64,000 nt of DNA from Liopterus haemorrhoidalis (taxonomy: Eukaryota; Arthropoda; Insecta; Coleoptera; Dytiscidae), in assembly GCA_963971575.1 (NCBI GenBank), contig OZ020617.1, positions 19,677,403 to 19,741,402 of the forward strand, given 5' to 3'. The first letter of the stretch is position 1, and each line of letters begins with the position of its first letter. The notes beneath the pieces are model-generated. The model was not told where the DNA came from. It did not search any database and worked only from the letters and a program-made list of their open reading frames with translations. The translations under genes and the position numbers were made by a program. This document shows, in pieces, positions 1 through 11,737 of this stretch.

Positions 1-699
1 TTTTAATAATTTAAAGTATATTCACAATTTATAAATCATAAATAAAAAACAGGGCTAAAATAGTTTTTAGTTACTTTATAATTTAATATAAAACTACGCA
101 TTTAACTTGAAATTTGGTATCTTATCATAATAGTTAGCTATACTATTTGCGGCCGAGCATAAACGCAAAATACAAAGACTAAGAGAAGTAAATTTTCATT
201 CGTAAATATTATTAGTTCATATTACGTAATTGAATTAATTAGATTTTGATAAACATACACGTTGCTTATGGACAATGGCGTACTGTCATAGTTTTCTGCT
301 ATAAGTTTTGTATGTATTTATTTACTTGCGTGTATCATTAATTTTATAATAATTAATTACAGATGCATAATAGTGTTTTATTGATTGTTTGTATCTCCTA
401 TTTTTAGTTTCTCTTGAAAATATCCAGATTGGTAATTTTTCTTTTTGTACCGATAACAATAATTTTAATAAATGGCCCTACGCCACTGTACAGCCGGAAA
501 CTATTGTCCGCCATTTTGAAAGACCATCTTGGTCTTTCCAAATAGCATGTAATACTCCTTCATTTAGTCTTTTTATTTAATGGACCACAGTTATTTTCAT
601 ATCATGAATTTATTATATCACGCAAAATACAGTTTTCATTTCCATAACTACCGTTTCCAGACAGTAATGTAAAATGTGTTAATTTTAAAATAGAACATG
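1..699. other. AT-rich stretch, nothing recognised
   Basis: Low-GC sequence without a convincing gene. A 63-codon open frame at 389-580 follows a pyrimidine-rich CTCCTATTTTTAG that resembles a splice acceptor, but the peptide resembles no family I know and no good donor follows. I treat it as chance. Confidence 0.5.
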
Positions 700-701
700 T
701 A

Positions 702-872
702 GGCTATTCCAAACGTTTAATCGAAACTTAATAATAATTTAATTTTTGTTAGTTGTCGCGAACTGACTTTTTAATGATTGAAGTGAATGCTAAACAAAAT
801 GAACAAAAGCATAATTTAATCGCTAAAAATGACTAGTTTTCCAAATCTTGTTCCGCTTAAACCAAATAAACA
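702..872. mobile_element. MITE, GGCTATTCC family, copy 1
   Basis: The left end reads TA then GGCTATTCCAAACGTTTAA. The right end around 850-872 carries the inverse motif TTCCGCTTAAACC, partly decayed. The same inverted end occurs at 43,847-44,034 and 56,874-57,856, so this is a dispersed family. TA flanks and short length point to a non-autonomous Tc1/mariner-type MITE. There is no coding capacity. The exact right border is uncertain. Confidence 0.55.
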
Positions 873-1279
873 GTGCTAAACAATGCTATACTAAGATATC
901 CGATTGTAGAGATAAACAAACGCATTTTTTAGGAAATGAGCAATAATATGTGATTAAAAATATATTTATTAAAGTAAAATATTTTAAATGTACAAATTTT
1001 TCTTATTCTGAGATTGTACGCAACCATAGTTATTAAAATTTTGAACAATTCCTAAATTTTCGACTCACTAAAAAACAGACGTTCAGGTAATTTTACAAAA
1101 TATATCGCCAACTTGCCTTAAATTAAAATTATTTTTGTACCACTTTACTAATTGTACTCGTTCCTGAATGGTATAAATTTGAGAACTTTCACATTTTAAA
1201 CAAATTACTACAGTAACAAATAGTTACTAGTTAACAGTTCCTCATTTATTTTAAAATAAATTCGTTTTACATTTCTGTC
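873..1279. other. AT-rich stretch, nothing recognised
   Basis: No open frame, inverted end or known repeat was seen here. Confidence 0.4.
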
Positions 1280-1454
1280 AATTAAGGGTAGCCGGTCACC
1301 ATGGCGTAGTGGTTAGTGTAGCGATACACTGATTTCTAGACCATGAGGGCTCGGGTTCGAATCCCAGTTATGGCATGGATTTTTCAAATATAAAAATGCA
1401 TCTACTGGATAATGGCCATAGCATCTAAGACCACAAAAAAAAAATTAAGGGTAG
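1280..1454 (+). mobile_element. tRNA-derived SINE with 12-bp target duplication
   Basis: A 151-bp SINE body (1292-1442) lies between two perfect copies of AATTAAGGGTAG (1280-1291 and 1443-1454), which is the target-site duplication. The head has RNA polymerase III promoter boxes: an A box TGGCGTAGTGG at 1302-1312 and a B box GGTTCGAATCC at 1354-1364. The body ends in an A run, as expected for LINE-mediated retroposition. The intact duplication implies a fairly recent insertion. It is not a functional tRNA: no cloverleaf with a matched acceptor stem was found. Confidence 0.85.
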
Positions 1455-1889
1455 AAATGAAATATATGTTGCTTAAAAAAAAAAAAAAAACTCACAGTAT
1501 AATGTTTGTATATTGGTATTAAGTTGCTGATTTAGAAGTTTATGAAGTTTATGATGGTATTTGAAAAATATTAGTGTGTAAAAGATTCAGTTTTTTGCAA
1601 CTTTTGTTTTTTTTTTTTCATACTGTTATTCAGCGACGCTTCACCATCTAGGTCTCTAAAGTTATTACAGGTTATATTATACATGTTTTTAAAATATTAC
1701 TTATTTGCTAATTAATACATATATTTATGTTAGTGTTCTAATATACAATAATTATCTCATAGTTTACAGTATATATTCATATATTTATTACATTTGGCTA
1801 ACGAATTTAACAGCAGATTTAACCAGAAATACACAGCTATATACCACTTGTTAATCTGCTTCTTTTGTAAAGTATTATATTTGATTTTT
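1455..1889. other. AT-rich stretch, nothing recognised
   Basis: It contains homopolymer runs such as the T run near 1605. No gene or repeat border was identified. Confidence 0.4.
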
Positions 1890-2440
1890 TGCAACTTTAT
1901 ATAATACAACTCGGTCATCAAAATATTTACCGTCGCTTAGTACGATCTTCTGCCATTTCTGCGTTAAAACGAAATCTGTTCGGAGACAGTAGAAAAGAGT
2001 AAACTTGTTGATCCATTGTCGTATACATGTAGCTTACGCACAACATGCAGCTTAATTTTGTGCTGCGAAAAATGACCATTCACCATTTTTGTCCAGTAAA
2101 TCGTTATTATGCTCTATTTCGTCGGTCAAATGGTTCAGTTAAATATAGAGCTCGGCAGTAACAGTTTCACTCAGTCGGAAGAGATACCGAAACAGCACAT
2201 TCCTCACATCCCATCTGATGCACATATGGGCTGTTTTGGCATGGATGTTTGGTTTTGCACTTGATGATGGTGACAAATTATCACATCATAAATTTATAAC
2301 CGCTTTCAACCCGGATTAGGTCACCGTGGAACTTGTAGACCTAAAAGTTCACTCTTTGGAATATGAAGTAGCAGTACGGTAGTGAAAATTATGGCTCGGT
2401 GAGGCTATTGGACGTTTATGGGCTGACGAATGATGGTTGC
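1890..2440 (-). pseudogene. mariner transposase relic, C-terminal half
   Basis: Minus-strand translation in shifting frames gives CIRWDVRNVLFRYLF followed by LSETVTAELYI, matching the mariner segment CIWWD...L..GETITAERY. Nearer the 3' end it gives QKWQKIVLSDGKYFD, matching the C-terminal RWQKCI.S.G.YFE block. Transposases of this family act in the nucleus to cut and paste the element. Several stops and frameshifts break the frame, and the HHDN and third-aspartate motifs are not readable. Neither inverted end could be fixed, so the borders are approximate. Confidence 0.55.
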
Positions 2441-2514
2441 TGGCCAGGGTCACTTCATAAATGTGTGTATTTAGGATTGTTTTATATTGTTAAAAAATGT
2501 TGATATCCTTGCGC

Positions 2515-3251
2515 AAACATAATTTTGATAACACGGATAATGTCAAATTTCTTGGTATACATGTGGACTCTAATCTTACATGGAACCACCATGTTAACAT
2601 AACTTTCCGGCAGATTGTGTTCCATAACCTTTCTTTTACGGAACCTCTATAATACTGTTAGTGGGGATGTTCTTATGGTGACATACAATGCACTGTTCCA
2701 CAGCCAGATTTCATATGCCATCTTAGCATGGGAACATTCTACAGCATCCATTGCATCCATTCCTTATAAATATGACTGTAGAAACTAATTTAAAACCTTA
2801 AAAATTATGACGCTATCATCTATCTACATTTATTATACCCTCTTATATATGCATTAAAATCAAACTGGACTTACCACTTTCTCAGAAGTTCACAAGAAAC
2901 CAGTCAAATATTTATCCCAATTTCTTGACAAAATCAAGAAATGCAGTTAACTACTACCCCATTAAATTTATGAATAAAGTACCGGTTAACATTAAACAAT
3001 TGGCCTTCAACAAATTTAAATATATCATGAAGGACTATTTTATTAAAAATCAATTTTACGCCATAGAGGAATTCTTACATCACAGTTGTAAAGTTATAAA
3101 ATGTACAAATCTTTCAATGTATTTTTAATGTTATGAATGTAATTTCTGATCTGTTTATTATACTAAATTAATATATTGTAATATCGACTGACTTAAAACA
3201 CTGAGTCTGTAATTGGGTCAATAAACTTATTATTATTATTATTATTATTAT
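2515..3251 (+). pseudogene. 5'-truncated jockey-like LINE, 3' end
   Basis: The + strand encodes fragments of the post-palm region of a LINE reverse transcriptase: NVKFLGIHVDSNLTWNHHV near 2540-2600, then SQISYAILAWEHS near 2700, and a C-terminal tail ending about 3128 (FMNKVPVNIKQL is the most conserved piece). A short 3' UTR ends in (ATT)n at about 3225-3251. The same order of motifs and the same style of tail occur in the LINE at 44,036-45,233, so both belong to one family. Frameshifts and the missing RT catalytic core make it dead on arrival. Confidence 0.75.
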
Positions 3252-3254
3252 ATT

Positions 3255-3680
3255 ATCTTTTCTTCATCGCCGGTAATAATTTTCCAGAAAACAGTCTTCT
3301 TACCTACAAAGTCATAAAAAGCACGTATGAGCCGAGTGGTAATACTGTGTGGAGAGCTCATGTGATAAATATTTTCTGAGATTCTGAAATTTCTCCATCT
3401 CATGTAATCATCCTGAAACTGTTGGTGCTGGAACTGCTCAACTTCCAGCTATTTTGCAAGTTCTTGCTACATCGGCATCCAGTCTCCGCATCGTTTTAAA
3501 GCATGGTCGGTCACTGACATCAAATTTACCGACTGTAGAACGAGTATCGAAACTAGTATTGGTATGCATTGTGAGGGAGAATATCTCCACCAAGAACAGG
3601 GCAAATTGATTCGCATGCTATAGCGACGTCTTTGCTTTAGTGGAACTTGTTTGTCTGTTGCAAAGGTTGTGTCGAACATA
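3255..3680 (-). pseudogene. possible IS630/Tc1-mariner transposase trace
   Basis: The minus strand shows FQDDYMRWRNF and then KIITGDEEKI near 3260-3290, which is reminiscent of the segment leading to the first catalytic aspartate (TGDE) in mariner-like transposases. An open frame at 3467-3679 lies upstream on the same strand, but it has no clear helix-turn-helix match. It is adjacent to the LINE tail. The evidence is thin and the call could be wrong. Confidence 0.25.
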
Positions 3681-4295
3681 TAGCATTTCTTTGCTCATCG
3701 TGTTCAGTACTGTTTTGTGAGGTTATTTTTATTATCAAAGAGGCGAGAATTTATTTGAATTATAAATAATAACTGACAAGCCGACGAAAAAAAAAAAAAA
3801 AAAAATACAAAAATTTCTGAATACACCTATACCAAGATAAATAACAGGTCTAGTAAAAATATTGTTACGTCTACTATGCTTATAAAGTTATTACACTACA
3901 TTGCGCATCAATGAAGTAATTAATAGTACTAATGGCGTATGATTGTAAAGGTATTACTGCCACAGGTTGTGTAGCTATTAGTACAGCGGTAATTGAAAGT
4001 TATTATAATTAATATGGCCTGGTAGTGGATATTCAGTTTGAGAGAAAGGTCGTTTTAAAGTGCTGCTGTGTAGACTGTAAACAAGCTTACCGTTTGTATA
4101 CAAAAGTCAAAACATATATAACAGTCTTCAATTGCTCTAAAGAACCAATGGGCATATTGGTATATAATTATAAAAGTATTATTACTACAAATCGTGCTTT
4201 GTTAGTACGTTGTTGCTTACGAAATGTCGGATTTTATAAGGAGACATTAAAATTGTAGAGCTTTTATAGAATAGTAATAAATAATAGGCTCCCAA
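3681..4295. other. nothing recognised
   Basis: AT-rich; a 77-codon open frame at 4025-4258 shows no family resemblance. Confidence 0.4.
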
Positions 4296-4299
4296 CGCC

Positions 4300-4515
4300 T
4301 AGGTTGTTGTATGAAGGCAGAGAAGGTAATTTCTCCCTTTTAAGAAAACATATTTATGGACTCAAAAGAGTCCCCACCAACATTTCTACGAAAAACGAGT
4401 CAATGAAACTTTGAATGTTTCTTTTGATGATCTTCTTCGTTGTCAAAAACTTTAATTTTAATAAGTGGTCTAGGTATTTGAAGAAGTGATAATCTGGTGC
4501 GGATGTCGGGCGAAT
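4300..4515 (-). pseudogene. mariner transposase trace around third catalytic D
   Basis: Minus-strand translation gives IRPTSAPDYHFFKYLDH followed by a lysine-rich stretch and IQSFIDSF. It aligns with the mariner block YSPDLAPSDYHFFRSLDN...F..FI.SR. The fragment is short, contains no inverted ends, and later residues run into stops. The call rests on one motif block. Confidence 0.4.
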
Positions 4516-6350
4516 ACGATGGATACTACAAATTTTTATATTTTAATCCATTAGTTAAATTACTACAATTTTTACATATGATATCGTGTAACAGAATAGG
4601 ATTCTGTATATTGATGTGAGCCAGATGTTGTATCTTCATTTTATCATGTCTTTGTGAATATATTCACAGTGCCTTTCTGTTGGCATGATTTTACCAATAG
4701 ACAAGAAGGAGTAATCGACTATACCATGCATATTTCTAAACTGTCCTAGTGAATTCCGCGGATGCAGCGAGTACTTTGGAACATGTCTTGGGTTTCATAA
4801 AGTTTAGCCATTGAACTCATCTCTTACGATTATCATACAATATACTGAGTATCCAATTCTCGCCACAGGTTATTGTGAGAAGGAGATAGATGATAAAATA
4901 AATCAATAAAAGGCAATAAATTGGAGCCTGAACTCAATTATTTAGTCAACAAATGAAAGAAAAATTAAGCCGCATTTAATATTTAACACGTTCGCTACCA
5001 ACACCGCCTCACAGAGTAGCCACCCGCTGAAGTTTACTTGATGGCAAATATTTTCATTCGGTATATGTTTAAGGTCTTGATATCGTAGTATGGTCTGAGT
5101 GAATGTCTGACTAGCATGTGAGTCAGGCGTTCTAAAGATATTTTGTGAGATGTCGTGTATGTGCCATAAATAAGAAAAGAACACAAACAAAATTTGTTTC
5201 CAACATCTGTGTGACTGACAAAGGAAAATATCATTCTCATTACTTGATCCATCTACCGCTAATTTTTACCTTGAAAAGATTGAATAACAATTGAATGGGA
5301 ATTATATGTGCTTAAAACAATTTCTTCATGGAATTTGCTACAAAAATATTAAAATTTTCGTTAGGATAATATATGCAATAAATTAAATAAACTATTTACC
5401 CTTAATAAGTTAAAATTTTCTGTTTAAAGTGAGGTTTCAACGCGTTACATACACTTGGACAGAATAATAAATAGTTTCGAAAGGTTCATTGTTTAAAGAA
5501 CCAAATAAACTTGCGAATCTCTTTACATTCAGTGAACGGATTTTCAAGATCCGTGAGAAGAATTTGTGATAGATAGAATTATGACAAGTACATGAAAAAA
5601 ACAACTCAGATTCCGAGAACTTGTATAAAAGTTCTCTCTTTTCCAAGACATCTTTGAGGTTATATGCATCAACGTAGGGTCTTTTAGCTGTGTTTGTAAT
5701 GAAAATTATGGGCTTTCCTTTTATATTTCCTGACTTTTCTGCATATTTATTTGAGTTCCGTTACGAATTGCAAGAAGGCAACCGGAAGATATTTTCTCTT
5801 TTACAATTTTTATGAAATTTAAAGAACATATTTAATCTTTGCGTGAATACTCTAGTATAGATAACTATTGTATAACACTGTTCTTCCACAACACGAATTT
5901 CGTTATTTCGTTTTAATACAATTAAAATGTTACGCTACTTTTTTACTTTTAGATATATCTGGGCCCATGGAAGTCGTTTCGCCGTGTTATCCCTACGAAG
6001 CAGGAAATGTTTTACAGAAATTCGACCATGAAAATTTGCTTCTTGCAATCTGTGCTTTACAATACTTACATTTCTCATTCTCGATTCAAATTAAATCCAG
6101 AAGTGATTTTTGGTGTGGTTACTCTCCTATTACGTTTAGTTATTACTTATTAACATTATTTGTTGATCCTAGTTGTTTAATATGATTCACGATGTTCCAG
6201 ATCGTACTCGCATTTTAGAAGTATCGTCTCGTTCATATCAAAAGATTGTCATAGTCAGTCGACTATTATGTTTGAATAAAAATATATCAAAAATAAAATA
6301 GTTGTGAATAATATTAAAACGGAAGCCATCAGTAGTTTCAGAAGGTTTTT
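4516..6350. other. mostly unrecognised sequence with one weak exon-like patch
   Basis: No transposon or gene border was identified. At about 5940-5952 a pyrimidine tract ending in TTTTAG precedes an open frame that includes MEVVSPCYPYEAGNVLQKFD. The acceptor is plausible, but no good donor follows and I do not recognise the peptide. Open frames on the minus strand at 4942-5252 overlap each other and look random. Confidence 0.35.
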
Positions 6351-6364
6351 GCCGCGACTAACGA

Positions 6365-6935
6365 ATTATGATTTGGATCGCACGGCGATGCACAGCCGTT
6401 TACATGCCAAAATTTTGTTTAATAATATGGGATCCAATTTATGAGATTCAAAAGAATGCCATTGAAAAAGTGCAACATAAATTCTTGAAGTTCATCTACT
6501 TTAAAGTTATGGGATCCTACCCCCTTTCGATCTCTCATATAATACTCTTCTTAATATTTTTCCACCAAATCATTAAGAGAGCGTCGTATGTTAACCTCCA
6601 CAAATTTAGTGAAAAAATTAGCATCTAATCTAATTGACGATCCACTTTCCATTCACATCATTAAATTTCCACATCCCATCTTTCCGTACAAGGCATTCCT
6701 CACATTTTTATCTTCCCCAGGCACATACTAATCTATTCTTTAAATTCCCATTGAACAGGATGTATTCATATTATGAGCAGAATACAATAATTGAACTGTT
6801 TTTGTAATTACTCAGTCTTCTGTATTGTATTTTATTTTATTTTATCGTTTTTAATTTTTAAGTCTTAATATTATTAATTATGTTCCTGTCCAATTTTGGC
6901 TATGCTGTTGGGCAGATGTATTAAATAAATAAATA
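6365..6935 (+). pseudogene. LINE 3' end, RT C-terminal remnant plus tail
   Basis: The frame at about 6410-6520 reads IIWDPIYEIQKNAIEKVQHK then FLKFIYF, the typical post-RT motif of jockey/CR1-type LINEs (W.P......IE.VQ..FLR). The remaining C-terminal part has several stops. The 3' end near 6895-6935 reads CCAATTTTGGCTATGCTGTT, then GGGCAGATGTATTAAATAAA with (TAAA)n, a common insect LINE terminus. The element is 5'-truncated and dead. Confidence 0.65.
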
Positions 6936-7017
6936 AATAAAATTTATAATAATTTTATAAAATTGTTGAGATCTAAGCACAGAAAATACATGGAGGGAGG
7001 AGTTTTTTTTTATTTTA

Positions 7018-7665
7018 ATTTTTTTATTTATTTATTTATTTATTTATCAAAATACATATAGGTACAATTTTGTTCTTTACATGACAAAAATGTCAAATAC
7101 ATTTACAATAACGTTTATACAATTCAAACATGTTTTAAAATATTGTTCTTAAATATGAAACTGAAATACGTAAGAACAAAAAAAAGTAAACTATGGGTAG
7201 ATAAATAAATAAAAAAGAGGCTTATTCTAATTCTCTCAGAGAAACTGGAGGATAAGTATATGCTTCCACTAAAGATCAGTCTGTGGGTGGTGTTGGTGGA
7301 GGAGCAAGAGCAGAGAATCGGAAGAAGATGCAGACACAAAGATCTATCATCTCTTGGAGTAATTCTGCCATGACATTGTAAGTAGATTGAAATGGACGCT
7401 GCAACTTGGTTGGAGACAAGTCTTAAACCACTTGAAAAGAATTTAAAAAAAAGAGGGAAATCCAGCCAACATTCCAGAAATTCTTCACATCTTCTCCAGT
7501 TTATAGTCACGAACTAAGAGAACTACTGATTCCTGTAGCACCGCAAGGACAACTGAACCTTCCAGGGAGAAAGCCTGAAGTTGATTCTCCCACGAACCAA
7601 AAACTAGTGATTCTTCAACTTTTCAGCCCTTCAAAGTTATGGAATGGATGAAATGATTTTGTATA
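7018..7665 (-). mobile_element. retroelement-like 3' tail and unidentified body
   Basis: The (TTTA)n run at 7018-7047 followed by ATCAAAATACATATAGGTAC is, on the minus strand, a LINE-style 3' end with a (TAAA)n tail. Upstream on that strand a 128-codon frame (7124-7510) is open, but its peptide matches no reverse-transcriptase or transposase motif, and the other strand is purine-rich and also lacks motifs. I therefore call only the tail with any confidence; the body is unidentified. Confidence 0.35.
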
Positions 7666-8373
7666 ATTTAAAAACAGAAAAAATTACAGAAAATCGTGAT
7701 TCGGCTGATGAATAATTCACATTTCGAATCACCTCGCGGAAAGAATTTAATTCGTTAGCCGAGGTATTACTGTATTTATGATATAATCTTCACACTAATC
7801 TTTAAATAATAATAATATTCTCTTGGTAAAAGATTTCGGCCAAAACAAAAGTTTTACTTTTTATCAAGTGTCCAAACTTCCAGGACTGGTAGTGTAACAT
7901 GGTTTCGCTCTAACTTTATTAAAATATCTGGCAAGGCAAACACATTGCCATATATGTATGTACATATGTAGGTCACTAGAAAAGTTTTGAGATACGGCTG
8001 TTTAAATAAACATAGCGAGTTAATTCTTACATCATCAAATAGACCATTCAAAACTTAACAGATACAGTGAAAAATAATTATTTTGTTATTTAGTTTATTG
8101 TTTTAAATACAAGTTTAAACTGAACAATGCGAGTGAGAATCTCAAATGTTTTCAATTTTTCTGACAATAGTCAAAGCCTTAGCACAGTGTTACGTTGATT
8201 TAAGCAGTGTCAAAGAGAAAATTTTAACCAAGAAGATGACCTTTGTTTAATAAGGCCCCTTGAAACAGTTACTTCTGTTAATAAACATTATTAAAAAATT
8301 AAAAATTAAAAATTAAACATTACTAGGTTAATAAAACTACTGAATGAAAAGCGTCGAATTAACTGAACAGATA

Positions 8374-8493
8374 CTATTCAGAGTCCATGCACATTAATGC
8401 GTCAAGTGTGCGTTCCATTCTTTGCGACCATCTAGAAATTAGAATAGTTTCGACGCTGTGGGTACAACACAAAATGACTGATGCCAAAAGAAC
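8374..8493 (+). pseudogene. mariner transposase fragment, N-terminal DNA-binding part
   Basis: This + strand piece translates as INASSVRSILCDHLEIRIVS then TLWVQHKMTDAKR. It matches the second helix-turn-helix and linker of mariner transposases (S.HSIL...L..RKVS.RWVP..LT..QK). It stops where the (AATA)n run of the inserted LINE tail begins, and belongs to the mariner at 7968-12,250. Confidence 0.6.
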
Positions 8494-8995
8494 AATAAAT
8501 AAATAAATAAATAAATAAATAAATATATATTTTTTAAGCAGAGAGCCATTATACATATCTTACATTAGTTTAATTTATGTCAACATATCTACATAAAACA
8601 TAATAACTACATGTATACAAAAATATATCAAATTAATAAATTATACTATTTGTTTACGGTATTCTTTAAGTTTATTTTTAAACAGATTCACATTCGTACT
8701 ATTTTTTATTTCATTTGGTAATTTATTGTATCTTACAACTCCTTTATCAAATACAGAGTTCATGGCTGACTTTTTGTTTTTGGCTGAAATATGTATGTTA
8801 TGTTTTCCAAGCGTATTATAACTACGGATCGTATCTCTCTTAATATTTATATTATCAAAATAAGAAGGCAACAAACCATGATCTAGTTGATAAATAGTCA
8901 TAAGTACATTAATTTTTATTTTATTGCTAATATTTCACCAATTTAATTTTCCTGGCTATCAATAAGAGTTAAAATGTTGAAAAAAATAAATAAAT
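8494..8995 (-). pseudogene. LINE C-terminal fragment inserted in mariner
   Basis: A minus-strand frame of 86 codons (8641-8901) reads YQLDHGLLPSYFDNINI, then a charged stretch, then FDKGVVRYNKLPNEIKNSTN. This is the C-terminal module of CR1/jockey-like LINEs (LLP.YF......YNTR......G...WN.LP.EIK). The 3' UTR runs to the simple repeat at 8494-8530. Another copy of this module is in the LINE at 38,385-39,711. Mariner coding on both sides shows that it is an insertion. Confidence 0.65.
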
Positions 8996-9640
8996 ATATA
9001 AATAAATAAATAAAATAGGCCATTCCAAATACGAAAACAAAACATTGCTTACTATTCTGATCTGCCATCAAAGTGAAGAAACAAGATATGGCTATTTAAA
9101 AGCAAGGAAACTTCAACCGCGGAAGAACAATCAAGATTTGTGATATGAAAATGATTGATATTTTCTACAGTAAACGAGGAATTATTACCACCATATATGT
9201 TCTAGAAGAGCAAATAATAGTTAGAGTTGTGGTACGTTGAGTTTTGCTTGTCTAATTAGATTCAGTCTCTTCCATCACAAAATTCTCTCGCATACCGGGC
9301 TCAACTAACTAAAGGGTCATTCCATCTCAAATCACCAAAAAGACACCTATGGCTCCCACTCGACCCTCTCCAAATGCCATGAAATTTTGTAGTAAGATAG
9401 CCCTAGACCCCAAATGACACTTTGCAAAATATTAGAGCTCAATCTGCTTTGGTTCTTAAATAACAGGTCCATATTGAATGGGCTCTCGTCCCGTTCATGC
9501 GTAAATACCGCAAAAATTACCAACTTTGATCCTTTGTTAAATCACTTCTATTGCCTGTAGGAGTGTGAAATTTGACATACCAGGACAACTTTTGGTGTAG
9601 AATAACGTAGTGTAATCAAAAAAGCAGTATGGGTGGTTAT

Positions 9641-9874
9641 TCAGCTATCCACCCATGCTAAAATCACTGCCAAATTTTGTCGCGAGAAATTTGGACCGCA
9701 ATTTGGAGACCACTTACTCATCAGCAAGAGGTCTAAACGCCATGATCTTTTGCAACGATGTATAACAAGCACAATATTATGCAGTGATGCAATAGCAACT
9801 CTGTTGTATCCATATGTCCAGAGGTGGCCCACTTGAAAGTTGAACAAAAAAATTTTTTGTGCAAAACTAGCCAA
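9641..9874 (-). other. 77-codon open frame in left foldback arm
   Basis: This frame and its mirror at 11,504-11,737 have the same length, the same start (MASFA) and no indels. About 15 of 77 residues differ. That share is high relative to the nucleotide divergence of the arms, which argues against strong selection for protein. It resembles no transposase domain I know. It could be a relic of the parent element's coding region. Confidence 0.3.
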
Positions 9875-10439
9875 CTTTCAAGGCAAAATATCTCAATATG
9901 CGTCATTCTCAATTTGGTTTTGAATGACACCATTGGATAGAGCAGATTTTTCTGTACAAGAGTAACTTTTTTTTAGGTTGGGATCTGAATCCCTAGTTCA
10001 GCCAGAGGACTCTGAAAATGACATACCTTGGTGCGATATCGAAAAAATCAAATTATTATTCTCCATATCTTCTTTGTGCACTGATCATGATTGCCAGCAA
10101 ATTGATATCCAAACTGATTGGAAAAATTTTAAGCTTCATTGGGTAGAACATTTTTGGGTGGGATTCAGAATTATTATTTAAAAATCAGTGCTATTTTAGG
10201 TTCCTGTTTTATATTTATCTTTACATCTTTGTAGTATCGTGTCAGCAGGTCAAACGTTGCTGTTTACTTATTTGTGTATTTACTTGCAATAAATACACAC
10301 ATAAATTAAAAGCAATATTAATATTCATGTATTACAGGTCTCACTTGAAATTACTGTATTCAGTTAGTTAAATAATTTGATTTGAATTCGATTACGGATA
10401 CGTATGGATCAGGATTCCATTAGTTTATTGTAGTGCTGG

Positions 10440-10740
10440 GAACCGAAACCGGTTTTTCGGGTACCCGGTTCCGGTTTTCGGGTAAAACCGGGTTCGTAAT
10501 TTTCGCGTTACCCGGATAACCGATTCCGATTACCCGGTTCCGATTACCTGGTTCGAAATACTCTGTTCCGGATACCTGGTTCCGATTACCGGGTTCCGAT
10601 TACCCGGTTCCGATTACCCGGTTCCAAATACCTGGTTCCAAATTCCCGATTCCGGATACCCGGTATTAAATACCCGGTTTCGGATACCCGGTTCCAGATA
10701 CGCGATTCCGAGTTCCTAGATTGGATACTCGGTTCAGGGT
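10440..10740. repeat. 14-bp minisatellite, block 1
   Basis: Tandem degenerate copies of GGTTCCGATTACCC, with variants such as GGATACCCGGTTCC. The GC content is far above the surroundings. Confidence 0.85.
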
Positions 10741-10924
10741 TCGGGAAAATACCCCAGGAATTCGAATGAATACAAATTCCCGATGTTGATTTAAGTAAAA
10801 TGTAAACATAAATATATTAAAATTAATGCTGGGAATCGAAACCATAAAATAAAGTCAGACAGAAAATAGTGCGAACTTCCTAAATTCTTAGCCATAGTCA
10901 TAGGCGAGATAATTTTAGTGCTGG

Positions 10925-11100
10925 GAAACGAAACCGGTTTTTCGGGTACCCGGTTTCGGTTTTCGGGTAAAACCGGGTTTGTAATTTTCGCGTTACCCGG
11001 ATACCCAGTTCCGATTACCCGGTTCCGGATACCCGGTTCCGATTACCCGGTTCCGATTACCCGGTTCCGAAACCGGGTAAACCCGAAACCGTTTTTTTTT
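10925..11100. repeat. 14-bp minisatellite, block 2
   Basis: The same unit as block 1, less degenerate. An 89-codon frame read through it (PVPITRFR repeats) is a by-product of the tandem array, not a gene. Confidence 0.85.
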
Positions 11101-11503
11101 AATCGGTTCCGGTTCCGTCAAGATCGATTTCTGACAGCACTAGTTTATTGCCATGTGCTATTGCTAGCCATGGCGTGGTTCTTCTGAATGTCACTTGACA
11201 ACCTATACCCACTCCCATTGGTAGTGGCTCAGCCACCATGGACCAAAGCAAGGATTACACTAATAATGGATAAATTTGCCTTCTGCAAATTGCCATGCTC
11301 TGAATTTGGCAGCCTGCAATAGTCTACAATATAAGTACACCTCACATATAAAAGTGTCATTTTCAGAGTCCTGTGGCTGAACTAGGAATTCAGATCCCAA
11401 TCTAAATAAAAGTTATTATTGTACAGAAAAATCTACTCTATCCAATGGTGTCATTCAAAACCAAATTGGGAATGACGCATATTACGATATTTTGACTTGA
11501 AAG

Positions 11504-11737
11504 TTGGCTAGTTTTGCAAAAAAAATGTTTTTGGCCAACTTTCAAGTGGACCATCTCTGGACATATGAATACAACAGAGTTGCTATTGCAGCACTGCATA
11601 GTATTGTGCTTGTTGTACATCGTTGCAAAAAATCATGGCGTTTAGACCTTTTGGTAATGAGTAACTGGTCTCCAAATTGGGGTCCAAATTTCTCGCGACA
11701 CAATTTGGCAGTGATTTTAGCATGGATTGGTAGCTGA
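11504..11737 (+). other. 77-codon open frame in right foldback arm
   Basis: This is the inverted partner of the frame at 9641-9874, with aligned residues such as HLWTYEYNRVAIAALH and SWRLDLLVMSNWSPNWGPNF. Function is unknown. Its integrity over 77 codons in both arms is notable, but the substitutions are largely amino-acid changing. Confidence 0.3.

Larger units (their letters stand above)
10431..11142. mobile_element. non-autonomous hAT element carrying a CCGGTTCCGATTAC minisatellite
   Basis: A perfect 8-bp duplication GTTTATTG flanks the element (10,423-10,430 and 11,143-11,150). The inverted ends are short: TAGTGCTG at 10,431 and CAGCACTA ending at 11,142. Most of the body is a degenerate 14-bp tandem array (unit about GGTTCCGATTACCC) at 10,440-10,740 and 10,925-11,100. 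Each array begins with the same TAGTGCTGGGAA..CGAAACC end motif (10,431 and 10,916), so the left terminus has been internally duplicated. There is no transposase. It sits in the spacer of the foldback element. Confidence 0.8.

Noticed and set aside
1292..1375. Possible tRNA gene
   Set aside because: A and B boxes are present, but there is no matched acceptor stem, and the unit ends in an A run inside a 12-bp target duplication, so it is a SINE.
5868..6185. Exon with MEVVSPCYPYEAGNVLQKFD
   Set aside because: The acceptor-like tract is plausible, but there is no supporting donor or family match; kept only as a remark.
7124..7510. 128-codon minus frame as a gene
   Set aside because: No recognisable domain; low-complexity serine/leucine/phenylalanine content fits a chance frame upstream of a retroelement tail.
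10918..11187. 89-codon frame with PVPITRFR repeats
   Set aside because: Produced by translating a 14-bp tandem repeat inside a hAT element.
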